64,000 nt of DNA from Paenibacillus sp. FJAT-29882 (lineage in GTDB: Bacteria; Bacillota; Bacilli; Bacillales; DSM-1321). The notes below the pieces were generated by a model that worked only from the letters and a program-made list of their open reading frames with translations, made no database searches and had not been told where the DNA came from. Location: NCBI RefSeq assembly GCF_001510645.1, contig NZ_LMVB01000001.1, positions 248,001 to 312,000 on the forward strand, written 5' to 3'. The translations under genes were made by a program, and so were the position numbers. Below, in pieces: positions 25,641 to 35,967 of the stretch; the first letter of the stretch is position 1, and the number at the start of each line of letters is the position of its first letter.

Positions 25641-26846
25641 TCAGCTTAACGGCTGTTTCGACAATGCTTTCGCGTGAAGAGACCGCTTTTGCCAAGCCAT
25701 CGTAATGAATAATGTAATGACCAAGAGAACAAGCCCTAAAATGAACGGATACGTAATGCGCACATCATACATCAATCCGGCAAGAGTTGGTCCAAGCACA
25801 TTCCCAATGCTCATATATGCGTTATTCATTCCCATCGCAAAGCCTTGTTCGTTCCCTGCCATCTTAGAAATCAGTGTGTTTAGGACTGGTCTGAGGATGG
25901 AGGTAGAAAGGAAGATGATGAGAGAAATTCCAAAGAAAAGCGCATAACTAGAAGCAAAGAGTGAAAGTAGAAATCCGATGGCTGCGATGCCGATAAAAAT
26001 ATTTAATACAGAAACTTCTCCAAAACGACGAACTACCCGATCCACGACAAAAAGCTGAACGATTACGCTAACGATCCCAGTAGCTGTAATCATCGTGGCA
26101 ATTTCCTGAGGTGTCGCACTAAATTGATTGTCGAGATAAAGACCGATTATGGATTCATAGGCCATTAACCCAAAGCTCAGTACGAGGGTAATAATAAGCG
26201 GAATAAAATATGGCTTCTTAACAGACGTGGCAATTTGGCGAAGCATTGATTCTTCTTCTGCCATTTCCGTAGCTTGTGCTACTTCTTTCGTTTCACTTTC
26301 CTTTAAAACAAAAATTGAAAACACGACAGCAGCAAGTGACACAAGTGCAGAAATTAAAAACGGAACCTTTAAACCAAAGTCAGCTAAAAATCCACCAATC
26401 CCTGGTCCAACGACAATTCCTAGTGACATGGCCGCAGATACTAAACTATTGCCCTTTGCTCGCTGATCGAATGTCGTAATATCAGCTACATAAGCAAATA
26501 TAGCTGGCACAAGTAACGCAGCACCAATTCCGCCGACAACACGAGAAGCATACAGCAACCAAATGGAATTAACGGCATAGAAGATAAACATGGACAGCGT
26601 CAAGCCAACTAGTCCGTAGATAATCATCTTTCTACGACCGTATTGATCCGTCCATTTTCCCGCAATCGGAGAAAAAATAAGTTGAGCTCCTGCGAAAATT
26701 GCAATCATAAGTCCGGCAGCAGTTCCACCTTGATTAATGGATGCTAAGTATGCTGGTAAAATGGGAATAATAATTCCAAAACTTCCTATTGCTATAAACA
26801 TATTGATCATAAGAACGATCATCTTTTTACGTTGTTCTGTTGACAT
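25641..26846 (-). CDS. MFS multidrug efflux transporter (Bmr/NorA-like)
   Basis: A 401-residue, 12-helix DHA1-type major facilitator. Motif A is GKWTDQYGRRK (about 63-73), the TM4 motif RVVGGIGAALLVPA (about 101), and the TM5 antiporter motif C is GIVVGPGIGGFLAD (about 142-155), which marks drug/proton antiporters. It exports toxic compounds at the cytoplasmic membrane. Divergent from it is a broken MarR-type gene, probably its former repressor, so the pump may now be unregulated. Confidence 0.87.
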   Translation of the reverse strand: MSTEQRKKMIVLMINMFIAIGSFGIIIPILPAYLASINQGGTAAGLMIAIFAGAQLIFSPIAGKWTDQYGRRKMIIYGLVGLTLSMFIFYAVNSIWLLYASRVVGGIGAALLVPAIFAYVADITTFDQRAKGNSLVSAAMSLGIVVGPGIGGFLADFGLKVPFLISALVSLAAVVFSIFVLKESETKEVAQATEMAEEESMLRQIATSVKKPYFIPLIITLVLSFGLMAYESIIGLYLDNQFSATPQEIATMITATGIVSVIVQLFVVDRVVRRFGEVSVLNIFIGIAAIGFLLSLFASSYALFFGISLIIFLSTSILRPVLNTLISKMAGNEQGFAMGMNNAYMSIGNVLGPTLAGLMYDVRITYPFILGLVLLVITLFITMAWQKRSLHAKALSKQPLS

Positions 26847-26968
26847 ATATTACCTCTCTTTCTACAGTTACTCAAACCAACCATTTAATTGGCATGATTC
26901 ATTTTTTGGCACGCTCCCTATCTTATAGTTTTTGATGGATCGTTGTCAATTAGAAAGGATTGTATAAC

Positions 26969-27371
26969 ATGGATGATTCAGGTGAATTATTTATGTTGCA
27001 TACAGGGATTAAGGAGCGTGACAGCTTCTCACAGGAATTAGTAGAGCCGTGATTGGTTGCATACGACTTAACTAACGTGCAAACATGCATGAGAATGTAT
27101 TGTCTTAAAGGAACCTATGGCTGTAAAAACATTGCAGAACAGTTGAAAATTAATCCTGCTACTGAAACAGCAAATGGATCGGCTTGAACGGAAAAAGTTA
27201 ATTCAACGAGTACACGGCGAGGATGACCGACATGTCGTTCATATCCAATTCACTGATACTGGGAGAGAAACATATCATTCCATACATCGGCGCTTTTCAA
27301 ACATGTTTCGCGATTTTTATAACGTTTTAAATGATGGGGAACTGCAACAACTTGAGCAAATCGTGGTATAA
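26969..27371 (+). pseudogene. Broken MarR-family regulator gene
   Basis: The ATG frame starts MDDSGELFMLHTGIKERD but stops at TGA (27050). Further on AEQLKINPATETANG continues the HTH region, then a frameshift leads to MDRLERKKLIQRVHGEDDR, the wing of a MarR protein, and a helix ending ELQQLEQIVV. At least one nonsense change and one frameshift are present. It is divergent from the MFS drug pump at 26846, the standard MarR-pump arrangement. Confidence 0.78.
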
Positions 27372-27626
27372 CTAACTGCGCACGCCACGTTACGTACAGA
27401 GAATGAGATGGAGAATTCGTGAAGAAGAGCTTTTATATAGAGCTATCCAGTCTCTTCTATTATATAAAAAACAATTCCGCAAAGAGTGAAAGATTGTTCA
27501 GGGATTTTATAGATCATTACTGTGCTCTTACAAAAATAATAAATAATCTGAAAGCTGTTTTTTAATTGATAAATCTATTTCAGTATATTTAAAAATAATA
27601 ACAGTCGTATTTGGGGGATAAGAAAA

Positions 27627-27653
27627 GGTGGCTTCGAATAAAGGTAAGCCACC
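27627..27653 (-). terminator. Terminator of kimA
   Basis: GGTGGCTT / AAGCCACC stem; read on the minus strand it is followed by a TTTTC tract. Confidence 0.75.
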
Positions 27654-27678
27654 TAAGAATTCGTTGATGTTAGCTGTT

Positions 27679-29505
27679 TTATTTTTTTAGATGATAAGGT
27701 ACAGTCGTTATAACCACGTTTCTGCGATAAAGCAAGAGTGTACGAATCAGTATACTTGATTGGTTATGAAGAATATTGTGCCAGCCTTTCTTAGGGATAA
27801 ATTGTGGAATAATGACTGTAACTTGATAATTCGATTCACTTGCTTTATGTTCAACGATATCAATAAATTTGGTCAGTGGCTGAATGATACTTCTGTAATA
27901 AGAATGCAGTGTCACAAGTCTAATATCAGGTTGCCATTTTTTCCACTTTTCTTCGAATTTCTTCTCATCTTCTCTTTCAAAAGCAACATAAACGGCAATA
28001 ATCTGTTCTGGCGAGAGAGATTTAGCATAGCTTAATGAGTTCTCTACGACTTGAGTAATGCCAGCAACAGGTACTATCATTACATTGCCTGCAATTGGTA
28101 TGGAAAGTTCAGAATTGGCAACCCTGAGTTGATCACTTACTGCTTCATAATGCTTTTTAATTTGATAAAAGACAAAAATGATGATCGGTAAAAAAATTAA
28201 GACTGGCCAAACCTGTGTGAATTTAGTTAAAAAGAACATGAGCATAACGATAAAGCTAATCAGGGCACCGATTGTATTAATCGTTAGCTTAGGGATCCAT
28301 CCTTTAGGCTTTTCGCGAATCCATTTAACGATCATGCCCGTTTGGGACAAAGTAAATGGGATAAATACTCCGACAGCATAAAGTGGGATAAGATGTTCTG
28401 TTCGTCCTTTAAAAGCGATAATTAAGATGACAGAAGCAATCCCAAGTATCATAATTCCATTAGAATAGCCTAAACGGTCGCCTCGAATTGTAAACATTCT
28501 TGGGATAAACTTATCTTTGGCAAGGTTAACTGCTAACAAAGGAAAAGCAGAGTATCCCGTGTTAGCTGCAAGGATTAATATCAGAGCAGTTGTACCTTGA
28601 ATAAAGTAATACATCAAATTTCGCCCAAATGTATCTTCAGCAATTTGAGACACAACAGTTACTTTCTCGCTGGGAACAATTCCATAATAATAGGCTAAAA
28701 ATATAATTCCACTAAATAAAACAGCAAGCAAGGCCCCCATCGCAATGAGGGTTTTTGCGGCATTATTAGGAGCTGGATTTTTAAAGTTTGGTATTGCGTT
28801 GGAAATGGCTTCAACCCCTGTTAAAGCAGAGCTACCTGATGCGAACGCTTTAAGGAGGATAAATAAACTAATCCCTGCTACTGGTGTACCAATTGGTGTG
28901 TGTAGTCCAGGAGAAACTTGCCCCGAAACAATGTGGTAAATCCCTACTCCAATTAATATAAATAACGCTAAAACAAATAAATAAACCGGATAAGCTAAGA
29001 TAGAAGCAGATTCAGTTACCCCTCTTAAGTTCAAGAGGGTAATAAATATTACAAATATAATGGCAATCTCTACATTATAAAAATGTAATGCAGGAAAAGC
29101 AGAGGTGATGGCATCTGTACCTGCAGACACACTTACTGCCACGGTTAAAATATAGTCCACTAGCAATGAACCGCCCGCTATTAACCCTGGATTCATACCT
29201 AGATTTTCTTTCGATACTATATAGGCTCCTCCCCCGTGAGGATACGAAAAGATAATTTGTCGATAAGACAAAATCAAAGCCGTTAATAAAATCAATATCC
29301 CTAAGGCGATAGGAATCGAATACCAAAATGCTGTAGCGCTCACTGTAACTAGGACAATCAATATTTGTTCTGGACCATATGCAACTGATGATAGTGCGTC
29401 AGAGGAAAGGATCGCTAATGCTTTCGTTTTGTTAAGCTTCTGTTCCCCTAATTCAGTTGATTTTAATGGACGTCCAATTAAAAATCTCTTTACTGAAGCA
29501 ACCAT
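27679..29505 (-). CDS. kimA: High-affinity potassium importer KimA (YdaO)
   Basis: A 608-residue APC-superfamily protein closely resembling B. subtilis KimA. The N-terminus KRFLIGRPLKSTELGEQKL precedes 12 helices (SSDALSSVAYGPEQIL in TM1; FPHGGGAYIVSKENLG-type TM2 loop). The soluble C-terminal domain (about 460-608) ends IPKKGWHNILHNQSS and PYHLKK. KimA is a K+/H+ symporter needed at low potassium and shut off by c-di-AMP. The riboswitch directly upstream on the same strand strongly supports the call. Confidence 0.93.
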   Translation of the reverse strand: MVASVKRFLIGRPLKSTELGEQKLNKTKALAILSSDALSSVAYGPEQILIVLVTVSATAFWYSIPIALGILILLTALILSYRQIIFSYPHGGGAYIVSKENLGMNPGLIAGGSLLVDYILTVAVSVSAGTDAITSAFPALHFYNVEIAIIFVIFITLLNLRGVTESASILAYPVYLFVLALFILIGVGIYHIVSGQVSPGLHTPIGTPVAGISLFILLKAFASGSSALTGVEAISNAIPNFKNPAPNNAAKTLIAMGALLAVLFSGIIFLAYYYGIVPSEKVTVVSQIAEDTFGRNLMYYFIQGTTALILILAANTGYSAFPLLAVNLAKDKFIPRMFTIRGDRLGYSNGIMILGIASVILIIAFKGRTEHLIPLYAVGVFIPFTLSQTGMIVKWIREKPKGWIPKLTINTIGALISFIVMLMFFLTKFTQVWPVLIFLPIIIFVFYQIKKHYEAVSDQLRVANSELSIPIAGNVMIVPVAGITQVVENSLSYAKSLSPEQIIAVYVAFEREDEKKFEEKWKKWQPDIRLVTLHSYYRSIIQPLTKFIDIVEHKASESNYQVTVIIPQFIPKKGWHNILHNQSSILIRTLLLYRRNVVITTVPYHLKK

Positions 29506-29660
29506 TGATATTCACCACCAAATAGTAATAAGTGTACAATTCCTAGACATTTAAATAATTATCTCGGCAAACAGCATCATTACATAATTAAAGTGGAAAC
29601 ATACCTACAAGTCATAGTTGAATAGACTTGTAAACAGCAATTTTTTTCTCACAAGTACAC

Positions 29661-29813
29661 CTTCCTTCTCAATATTTGCTTACGAGGTTAGCTGTCGGAT
29701 TTGGGCCTTGAGTAGCCCTACCTTAAAAGGATTCACCCCCTGGGTTATGTAACAACCCACAATATCGGTTCCCCCGTACCATATGGTTTCAGCAACTTAG
29801 AAATTTGAAACTG
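29661..29813 (-). ncRNA. c-di-AMP (ydaO/yuaA-type) riboswitch upstream of kimA
   Basis: Read on the minus strand, the conserved blocks appear in order: GGTACGGGGGAACC, GGGGGTGAATCC, AGGTAGGG, and the hallmark CCGACAGCTAACCTCG (plus-strand 29683-29698), then GAGAAGGAAGG. This is the aptamer that binds two c-di-AMP molecules and turns off potassium uptake genes. A downstream ACAAGTC / GACTTGT stem near 29615 may be part of the expression platform. Confidence 0.92.
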
Positions 29814-29964
29814 GAGATTATCATACTCCCGTGTTTTAAAAAAGTAAATGAAAAATGTGAAAAATCTGAAAAATAAAACTGGAGTGTTATTTTCAAAATG
29901 AATGATATTCCTCCTTGTGTGAACAATAGCTAATAATATATCAAGATAGTGTAGGAGGAATAAT

Positions 29965-30108
29965 ATGTTTCAAGAAAATAATCCTTTATTATCAGATAAT
30001 TTTTTAAATGAAATAGTAAGAAAGATTATCCAAGAATTTGGTGGCCCTATAAAGGAACCAGATGAGGATCTGACAACGAACGATTTGAATAATAAAATAG
30101 AAGAATAG
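29965..30108 (+). CDS. Small acidic hypothetical protein (47 aa)
   Basis: Behind an ideal GTAGGAGG (seven bases before ATG), the frame encodes MFQENNPLLSDNFLNEIV followed by a hydrophilic acidic tail ending NNKIEE. One amphipathic helix is likely. Not recognised; the ribosome binding site is the main support. Confidence 0.5.
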   Translation: MFQENNPLLSDNFLNEIVRKIIQEFGGPIKEPDEDLTTNDLNNKIEE

Positions 30109-30505
30109 TCGTTGTCAAAAGCGCCTCAATAAGTATAACTAGCTACAGTTTCCTTGGTGTTCTCTTTATGTGTTCCATTTTTTAAAAAGCGGCTTTACAA
30201 AGTTTATTTGAGTGCGTCTATCCTTGATGGGCTTGACCAGTTCTCGCCATTAAATGATCTTGGTATAGCGGGAAAGATTTAATAGGACACTTTTCGAGTC
30301 ATAATTAAGGGGAACAACTCTTCTTTAGATTGTATTTCCCTGCACGTCAGAAATTGACTTTTTCCTATATTATGATATATTAATATAAAATTACTTTAAC
30401 ACTCGAAAGCGTTAATTTAGAATAGAATAACTTGATTTTGATGTAATTGAATAGTAAACAGATATTCATTAGGAGAATGAAAAATATAACAAATGAAAGA
30501 AAGGT
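30109..30505. other. Intergenic region before the amino-acid permease
   Basis: About 400 AT-rich bases without a gene. The last part must contain the permease promoter; TTGACT (30354) and TATGATATAT (30370) words are present, but the pairing is not convincing. Confidence 0.35.
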
Positions 30506-31852
30506 ATGAACATCGTGGGAGAAAATCATCATGATTTAAGAAGGGGCTTATTGCCGCGACACGTCCAGTTTATTGCATTAGCAGGAATGATTGGAACAGG
30601 TATTTTTAAGGGAAGTTCAGATACTTTAAATTTGGCTGGTCCAAGTGTAGTAATAGCCTATTTAATAGGTGGGCTCTTATTATTTATTGTAATGGCAGCT
30701 CTAGGAGAAATGGCTACTGTTTATCCCAATTTAAATGTGCAACACTTAATAAATAAAGCTTTTGGATTTCGAATCTCCTTTATCGTAGGATGGCTCTATT
30801 GGGTTAACTGGGTAATTGTGACCGTTGTAGAGTTGATAGCATCTGGAAGCTTTTTGCAATATTGGTTTCCGAATATCCCATTATGGCTTTTAAGTTTAAT
30901 TTGTACAGCCCTAATAGTAAGTATTAACTTGTCTCAAGTAAAATACTATGGGGAGCTCGAGTTTTGGTTTGCAGGTGTTAAAATTATCGCCTTAATTGCT
31001 TTTATTATTTTAGGTTCTTTCATTTTACTAGGAGTATTCTCTAGTACCATTCCAGTTGGATTTTCTAATTATACGGCACATGGCGGTTTTTTTCCTCATG
31101 GAATTAGTGGAACTTTAAGCGCATTTTTAGTTGTCATGTTTTCCTATGGGGGAGCTGAATTAATTGGTATAGCTGTCACAGAGACAAAAGACACGAAGAA
31201 GGTCTTACCGAAAATAATTAAAGGAACCGTATGGCGAGTCATTCTATTTTACATCCTACCTATTCTTATTATTTGCGGTATCATACCTTGGGACAAAGTA
31301 ACGACAGAAGAAAGTCCTTTCGTACAAGTATTCAGTATCACAGGACTTCCTGGAGCTGCACATGTAATGAATTTCGTTCTTTTAACAGCTGTACTGTCCG
31401 CTGCAAATTCAGGAATATACGCGACATCTAGAACTTTATTTACTATGTCTCAAACGGGGGAAGCACCTAAAGCATTTTCTAGAACAACAAAAAATGGAAT
31501 CCCGTTAAATGGAATAGTAATCACTGCATTATGTATATTAGTTGGTGTGTTTTTATCTTATTTAACTCCTGATCAGGTCATAAGCTATCTTATGACGATT
31601 CCTGGTTTTACCGTGTTATTATTATGGATCAGTATTTGTTGTGCACAATTGAAGCTTCGTCAGCAATACACGGACACACCATTTTTCCGTGTGAAATGGT
31701 ACCCATACACAACGATATTTGCAATCACGGCTTTAACTCTTATCTTTATTACTTTTATTTTTAATAAACAAAATGTGATTGGTACCAGTGTATGTCTGAT
31801 AATGGTAGGATTAATTGCCATCCTTTCATTTATAAAGAAACAAAAAAAGTAA
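30506..31852 (+). CDS. APC-superfamily amino-acid permease (AAT family)
   Basis: A 448-residue, 12-helix permease. The family opening LLPRHVQFIALAGMIGTGIF (about 15-34), with the unwound GTGIF substrate loop, and the TM3 region LGEMATVYPN identify the AAT branch (GabP, ProY, AnsP relatives). It imports amino acids with protons. The ATG at 30506 lies very close to AAAGG; GTG 30515 (MGENHH) is ten bases from it and may be the real start. Single gene followed by a weak hairpin. Confidence 0.87.
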   Translation: MNIVGENHHDLRRGLLPRHVQFIALAGMIGTGIFKGSSDTLNLAGPSVVIAYLIGGLLLFIVMAALGEMATVYPNLNVQHLINKAFGFRISFIVGWLYWVNWVIVTVVELIASGSFLQYWFPNIPLWLLSLICTALIVSINLSQVKYYGELEFWFAGVKIIALIAFIILGSFILLGVFSSTIPVGFSNYTAHGGFFPHGISGTLSAFLVVMFSYGGAELIGIAVTETKDTKKVLPKIIKGTVWRVILFYILPILIICGIIPWDKVTTEESPFVQVFSITGLPGAAHVMNFVLLTAVLSAANSGIYATSRTLFTMSQTGEAPKAFSRTTKNGIPLNGIVITALCILVGVFLSYLTPDQVISYLMTIPGFTVLLLWISICCAQLKLRQQYTDTPFFRVKWYPYTTIFAITALTLIFITFIFNKQNVIGTSVCLIMVGLIAILSFIKKQKK

Positions 31853-31870
31853 AGCTAACTTCATAAAATA

Positions 31871-31910
31871 AAGCAGTCCAGGGATTTCAAATGAATTCCT
31901 GGGCTTTCGA
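31871..31910 (+). terminator. Terminator-like hairpin after the permease
   Basis: CCAGGGATTT / AATTCCTGG with a GCTTTCGATTT tail; imperfect. Confidence 0.45.
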
Positions 31911-32074
31911 TTTAATAGACTAAAGCGTAGACTGAAGGGAAGTATCCCTCGTTGAGTTAAAAATCGATGATAGAAGTTGCAATAGATTTCAATTGTCATG
32001 GATTAATCTGTTTGAATAAGCTGTTTTAAGACTTTCGGTTTATTTTACGGCTTTACAATAATAGAGAAGCTCTT

Positions 32075-33307
32075 TCAAGTGAACCGTTTTATATATTGGG
32101 ATGGTGTGAAAGATGTCATTTTTTTGAAAACTCTACTAAAATAATTGAGATCATTGAATCCGACCATAAAAGCAATTTCGGTAATCGATACATTTCCTCT
32201 TTGGAGGTATAACTTAGCTTCTTCTACCCTTTTTTGATTAATATAATCGATGATATTCATAGTCGTCTCTGACTTAAATTTGCGAGAAAGATGGGAAGGA
32301 TTCACGTGTAAAGTAGCAGCGAGATCATGAAGTGTTAAAGGGTTTTCTAAGTGTAAATGAATATAATCAACTGCCTTTTTGACGATGAAGCTATAATTAC
32401 GTGTTGAAAATGTTTGGACAAGTTCACAGTATTCATTAATCATCACGATACCCAATTTCTTTAAATGAGGTAGATTCGGTGCTCTTTCAATCAAGATAGC
32501 AAATTTTTCTGAAATAGTATGAATATAAATGGGATGTACTCCTCCTCTTTCAGCAGCTTTTCTACAAACCGTGTTCATAACCAAAGTTATATTTTTGGCA
32601 GATCTAATCGGACTTTCGGGGATTCTATCTGAAATATGTAAGAGACTATTACTTTCATTTGCAATCCGAGCGATTTCTTCTCTGTCTCCTTTTGCGATCG
32701 CATCCATTACTCTCTTCTCAAATTGATATCTAGCCTCGATCATCGTTTTACTTTCAGCAATATTGATTTTTAGTTGCTCTTTATTTAGTGGTGGGGTGAT
32801 GATTTCAGAGGTTATGAGTTGTGAATCAATATGTTTATGGATACACATATTAACAAGTAAATCGCCGATGCTATTAGAATCCATACTACTAATAACGGTT
32901 AAGGATGTATAGAATTCTTCGAGCTGTTTTCGTTCACTAACAGGCAGCTTGTTTGTAGATAAAATATCACTAATAAATCCAATACTAGGAATACTTGAAA
33001 TAAAAGGGCCTATTAATGCGGAACCATAAAATAAGCTATTTCTCCAAATACCAGCTGCAATATACTCAAGGCCAACCGAATTTACATGATAATAGTAGCT
33101 ATTCGTTTCGTTCTTTCTTAGTGTCTCATTAATTGTAAAATACTCATTGTTGATGTTTTGTAGTACAGCGGGAATATGATGATTAACTAGCTGTAAAGTA
33201 GCATTCCCGTCTTTATCAATTAACCGGACATCCATTTTAGTAATCGCATTTATTATCGTACATTTTTTATAGAAATCATTAAAATAAAATCCTGATTCCT
33301 CTGACAT
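32075..33307 (-). CDS. AraC-family regulator with large N-terminal sensor domain
   Basis: 410 residues. The last 100 form a double-HTH AraC domain (TLHDLAATLHVNPSHLSRKFK near 330-350, then GNVSITEIAFMVGFNDLNYFSRVFKK). The first about 300 have no recognised sequence motif and probably sense a ligand. It is divergent from the glycoside hydrolase gene at 33535 across 227 bases, so it most likely activates that gene in response to a sugar; this is inferred from position. Confidence 0.85.
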   Translation of the reverse strand: MSEESGFYFNDFYKKCTIINAITKMDVRLIDKDGNATLQLVNHHIPAVLQNINNEYFTINETLRKNETNSYYYHVNSVGLEYIAAGIWRNSLFYGSALIGPFISSIPSIGFISDILSTNKLPVSERKQLEEFYTSLTVISSMDSNSIGDLLVNMCIHKHIDSQLITSEIITPPLNKEQLKINIAESKTMIEARYQFEKRVMDAIAKGDREEIARIANESNSLLHISDRIPESPIRSAKNITLVMNTVCRKAAERGGVHPIYIHTISEKFAILIERAPNLPHLKKLGIVMINEYCELVQTFSTRNYSFIVKKAVDYIHLHLENPLTLHDLAATLHVNPSHLSRKFKSETTMNIIDYINQKRVEEAKLYLQRGNVSITEIAFMVGFNDLNYFSRVFKKMTSFTPSQYIKRFT

Positions 33308-33488
33308 ATAATCACCTCTTCGATGGATTCTTTCAATTATTATATCTGTAAATATGCAAAAAAAGTCGTTTTTATGCTAATTATGTCAAAATAATGCGAT
33401 TATAAATATTAACCTTACAATATAATGAACGTAAGAATACGGAATTAGTCATGAAGGTACTTATAGTTGATAGTTGTTTTATCTGAAA

Positions 33489-33502
33489 TGTAATCGTTCC
33501 CA
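33489..33502 (+). promoter_or_regulatory. CcpA cre-like site upstream of the GH2 gene
   Basis: TGTAATCGTTCCCA matches 13 of 14 positions of the cre consensus TGWAANCGNTNWCA and lies 33 bases before the start codon. This is consistent with carbon catabolite repression of a glycosidase. Confidence 0.55.
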
Positions 33503-33534
33503 TATATGAAAAGATAAATTTAGGAGGAATTACA

Positions 33535-35838
33535 ATGAGAAAAATTATTAATATGAATGATGAATGGAAATTTATAAAGCAAGATGAAGGACAAGCAATG
33601 GACCAAGCTTATAATGATGAAAGCTGGGAAGTTGTTCATGTACCCCACACATGGAACGCTATTGATGGAGCAAATGGCTTTGATTTTTATAAAGGGGCTT
33701 GTTGGTATCGAAAAGAGTTTGTCGTAGATACATTAGCAAAAGGGAATAAAGTATATATTGAGTTCAACGGCTCTAACAGTATTACGGATGTTTATATGAA
33801 TGGTCAACATCTAGGACAACATAAAGGCGGTTATTCTACTTTTAGATTTGATATAAGTGATGTGATTCAATTTGGAACGAAGAACACACTAGCTGTAAAG
33901 GTAGATAATACTGTTGTTGATGATGTTTATCCACAAATGGCCGATTTTACTTTTTACGGTGGGATCTATCGTGATGTAAATCTAGTGATTGCTAATCATG
34001 TTCACTTTGATTTAATGGACTATGGTTCACAAGGAATCTATGTCATTCAAGAAGAAGTAAACGAAGAGAAGGCTTCATTAACGATTAAATCTAAAGTAGT
34101 CAATGATCATGAAGAAGAAAAGAAAGTAAGACTGTGGGTCGATTTAGTAGATGCACAAGGAAAAACAGTAGCTTATGCTGCAAAAGAAGTCGTGCTAGCT
34201 TCACGTGAAACAAAAGAAGTTGAAGTGCCAGTTGTGATCGATAACCCAACATTATGGAATGGTAGAAAAAATGCGTATATGTATGAAGCGAAAGTATCTT
34301 TGCAGAGCTTTAACGATACTGTAGATGAGCTATCGATTCCTTTCGGAGTAAGATACTTTGAAGTGGATGCTGAAAAAGGTTTCTTCTTAAACGGTGAACA
34401 TCTTGCTTTAAATGGTGTTTCAAGACATCAAGATCGCAAAGATATGGGCTGGGCAATTACTAAAAAAGAACACGAAGAAGATATGGACTTAATTAAAGAG
34501 GTAGGGGCGACTTCAATTAGATTAGCTCACTATCAACATGACCAATATTTCTATGATTTATGTGACCAAGAAGGAATGGTTATCTGGGCTGAAATTCCAT
34601 TTATTTCTGTGATGTCAAAAACGGAATTAGAAGGAATAAATGCCAAACAACAAATGATTGAATTAATTAGACAAAACTTTAACCATCCATCAATTATGTT
34701 CTGGGGAATTCAAAATGAAATCCAAATTAGTGGTGAAAGACCAGAACTTAGAAAACTTGTGAAAGAATTAAATGAGCTAACGAAAAATGAAGATCCAACA
34801 AGATTAACGACAATGGCGAATGTGATGTTCGTGCCAGATAAAGATGATTATAACTATATGACAGATATCGTTGGCTATAATAAATATTATGGTTGGTATC
34901 AAGGCAAAGCAGAAGATTTTGCCGGTTGGCTTGATGGATTCCATAAGACGAATCCTACGGTGAAATTAGGGATTTCAGAATATGGGGCAGAGGGTATTTT
35001 ACAATATCATAGCAATGATCCGAAAGTAAAAGACTATACGGAAGAATACCATACGCTCTATCATGAAAAGGTTTGGAGAATTTTCTCAGAACGTCCTTAC
35101 CTCTGGTCCACATATGTATGGAATATGTTTGATTTCGGTGCCAATATAAGAGATGAAGGCGGCGTTAAGGGAAGAAATAACAAAGGGTTGATCACATACG
35201 ATCGTAAGATTAAAAAAGACGCGTTTTATATGTATAAAGCAAATTGGTCAGATGAAAAATTCGTGCATATTACAAGCAAACGCTATATCGATCGCGCTGA
35301 TCGCGCCATTTCTGTTAAAGTGTATTCGAATTGTGAGGAACTCACGCTTTATGTAAACGGCAAAGAATTAGAAACGAAATCAGGTCATAGAACCTTTACT
35401 TTTGAACATATTGAATTACAAGATGGCATGAACGAGATCAAAGTTATTTCGAACCATGATGGTGTTGAATTACAAGATGTAGCTAAGTTTAACAAAGTGA
35501 CAGAACCTAACCCAAGTTATGAGGCTCCTGAAGCGGAAACAGGTGGACTAGTAGCAAACTGGTTCCAAATGCCTGATCTAGGTGATGATGAAGAAGTTGA
35601 AGAAATTCACGTTACTGATGATGTGTATTCAACAGCTGACACATTTAAAGATCTTATGGAAAATGAAGAAGCGAAAGCCGTCCTTGAAAAATATTTAGGT
35701 AATTTCTCAGAACACCCAATGTTTGGAATGGCACAGGGAATGCAGTTGGATTTCATCGCGTCTATGGACGAAGACGTGTTCAATGAAAAATTGATGTATC
35801 GACTAAATAAAGAACTAACACAAATTAAAAAGTCATAA
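33535..35838 (+). CDS. Glycoside hydrolase family 2 (beta-galactosidase/glucuronidase-like)
   Basis: A 767-residue cytoplasmic enzyme without a signal peptide. It has a jelly-roll sugar-binding domain (about 10-150, HVPHTWNAIDG; GGIYRDVNL), an immunoglobulin-like domain (about 160-270) and a TIM-barrel catalytic domain (about 280-560). WGIQNE at 390-395 gives the acid/base E395 and ISEYGAEG the nucleophile E482. The C-terminal 200 residues hold another beta domain and an acidic helical tail not typical of short GH2 enzymes. The substrate is uncertain. AGGAGG precedes the ATG; an AraC gene is divergent, and a cre-like site suggests CcpA repression. Confidence 0.88.
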   Translation: MRKIINMNDEWKFIKQDEGQAMDQAYNDESWEVVHVPHTWNAIDGANGFDFYKGACWYRKEFVVDTLAKGNKVYIEFNGSNSITDVYMNGQHLGQHKGGYSTFRFDISDVIQFGTKNTLAVKVDNTVVDDVYPQMADFTFYGGIYRDVNLVIANHVHFDLMDYGSQGIYVIQEEVNEEKASLTIKSKVVNDHEEEKKVRLWVDLVDAQGKTVAYAAKEVVLASRETKEVEVPVVIDNPTLWNGRKNAYMYEAKVSLQSFNDTVDELSIPFGVRYFEVDAEKGFFLNGEHLALNGVSRHQDRKDMGWAITKKEHEEDMDLIKEVGATSIRLAHYQHDQYFYDLCDQEGMVIWAEIPFISVMSKTELEGINAKQQMIELIRQNFNHPSIMFWGIQNEIQISGERPELRKLVKELNELTKNEDPTRLTTMANVMFVPDKDDYNYMTDIVGYNKYYGWYQGKAEDFAGWLDGFHKTNPTVKLGISEYGAEGILQYHSNDPKVKDYTEEYHTLYHEKVWRIFSERPYLWSTYVWNMFDFGANIRDEGGVKGRNNKGLITYDRKIKKDAFYMYKANWSDEKFVHITSKRYIDRADRAISVKVYSNCEELTLYVNGKELETKSGHRTFTFEHIELQDGMNEIKVISNHDGVELQDVAKFNKVTEPNPSYEAPEAETGGLVANWFQMPDLGDDEEVEEIHVTDDVYSTADTFKDLMENEEAKAVLEKYLGNFSEHPMFGMAQGMQLDFIASMDEDVFNEKLMYRLNKELTQIKKS

Positions 35839-35919
35839 TTGAAGCGCAATTACGAGTGGCAGATTCGTGGATCAGCATCTGTAAGTAACAGTACGCTCCT
35901 AGCAACGTGACAGATGTGA

Positions 35920-35967
35920 ATAAGTGGAAAAGGAGTTGCTTACATGGGCAACTCTTTTTCCACTTAT
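35920..35967. terminator. Strong bidirectional terminator
   Basis: Nineteen-base near-perfect arms (AAGTGGAAAAGGAGTTGC / GCAACTCTTTTTCCACTT) separate the converging GH2 and PHP genes. Confidence 0.88.
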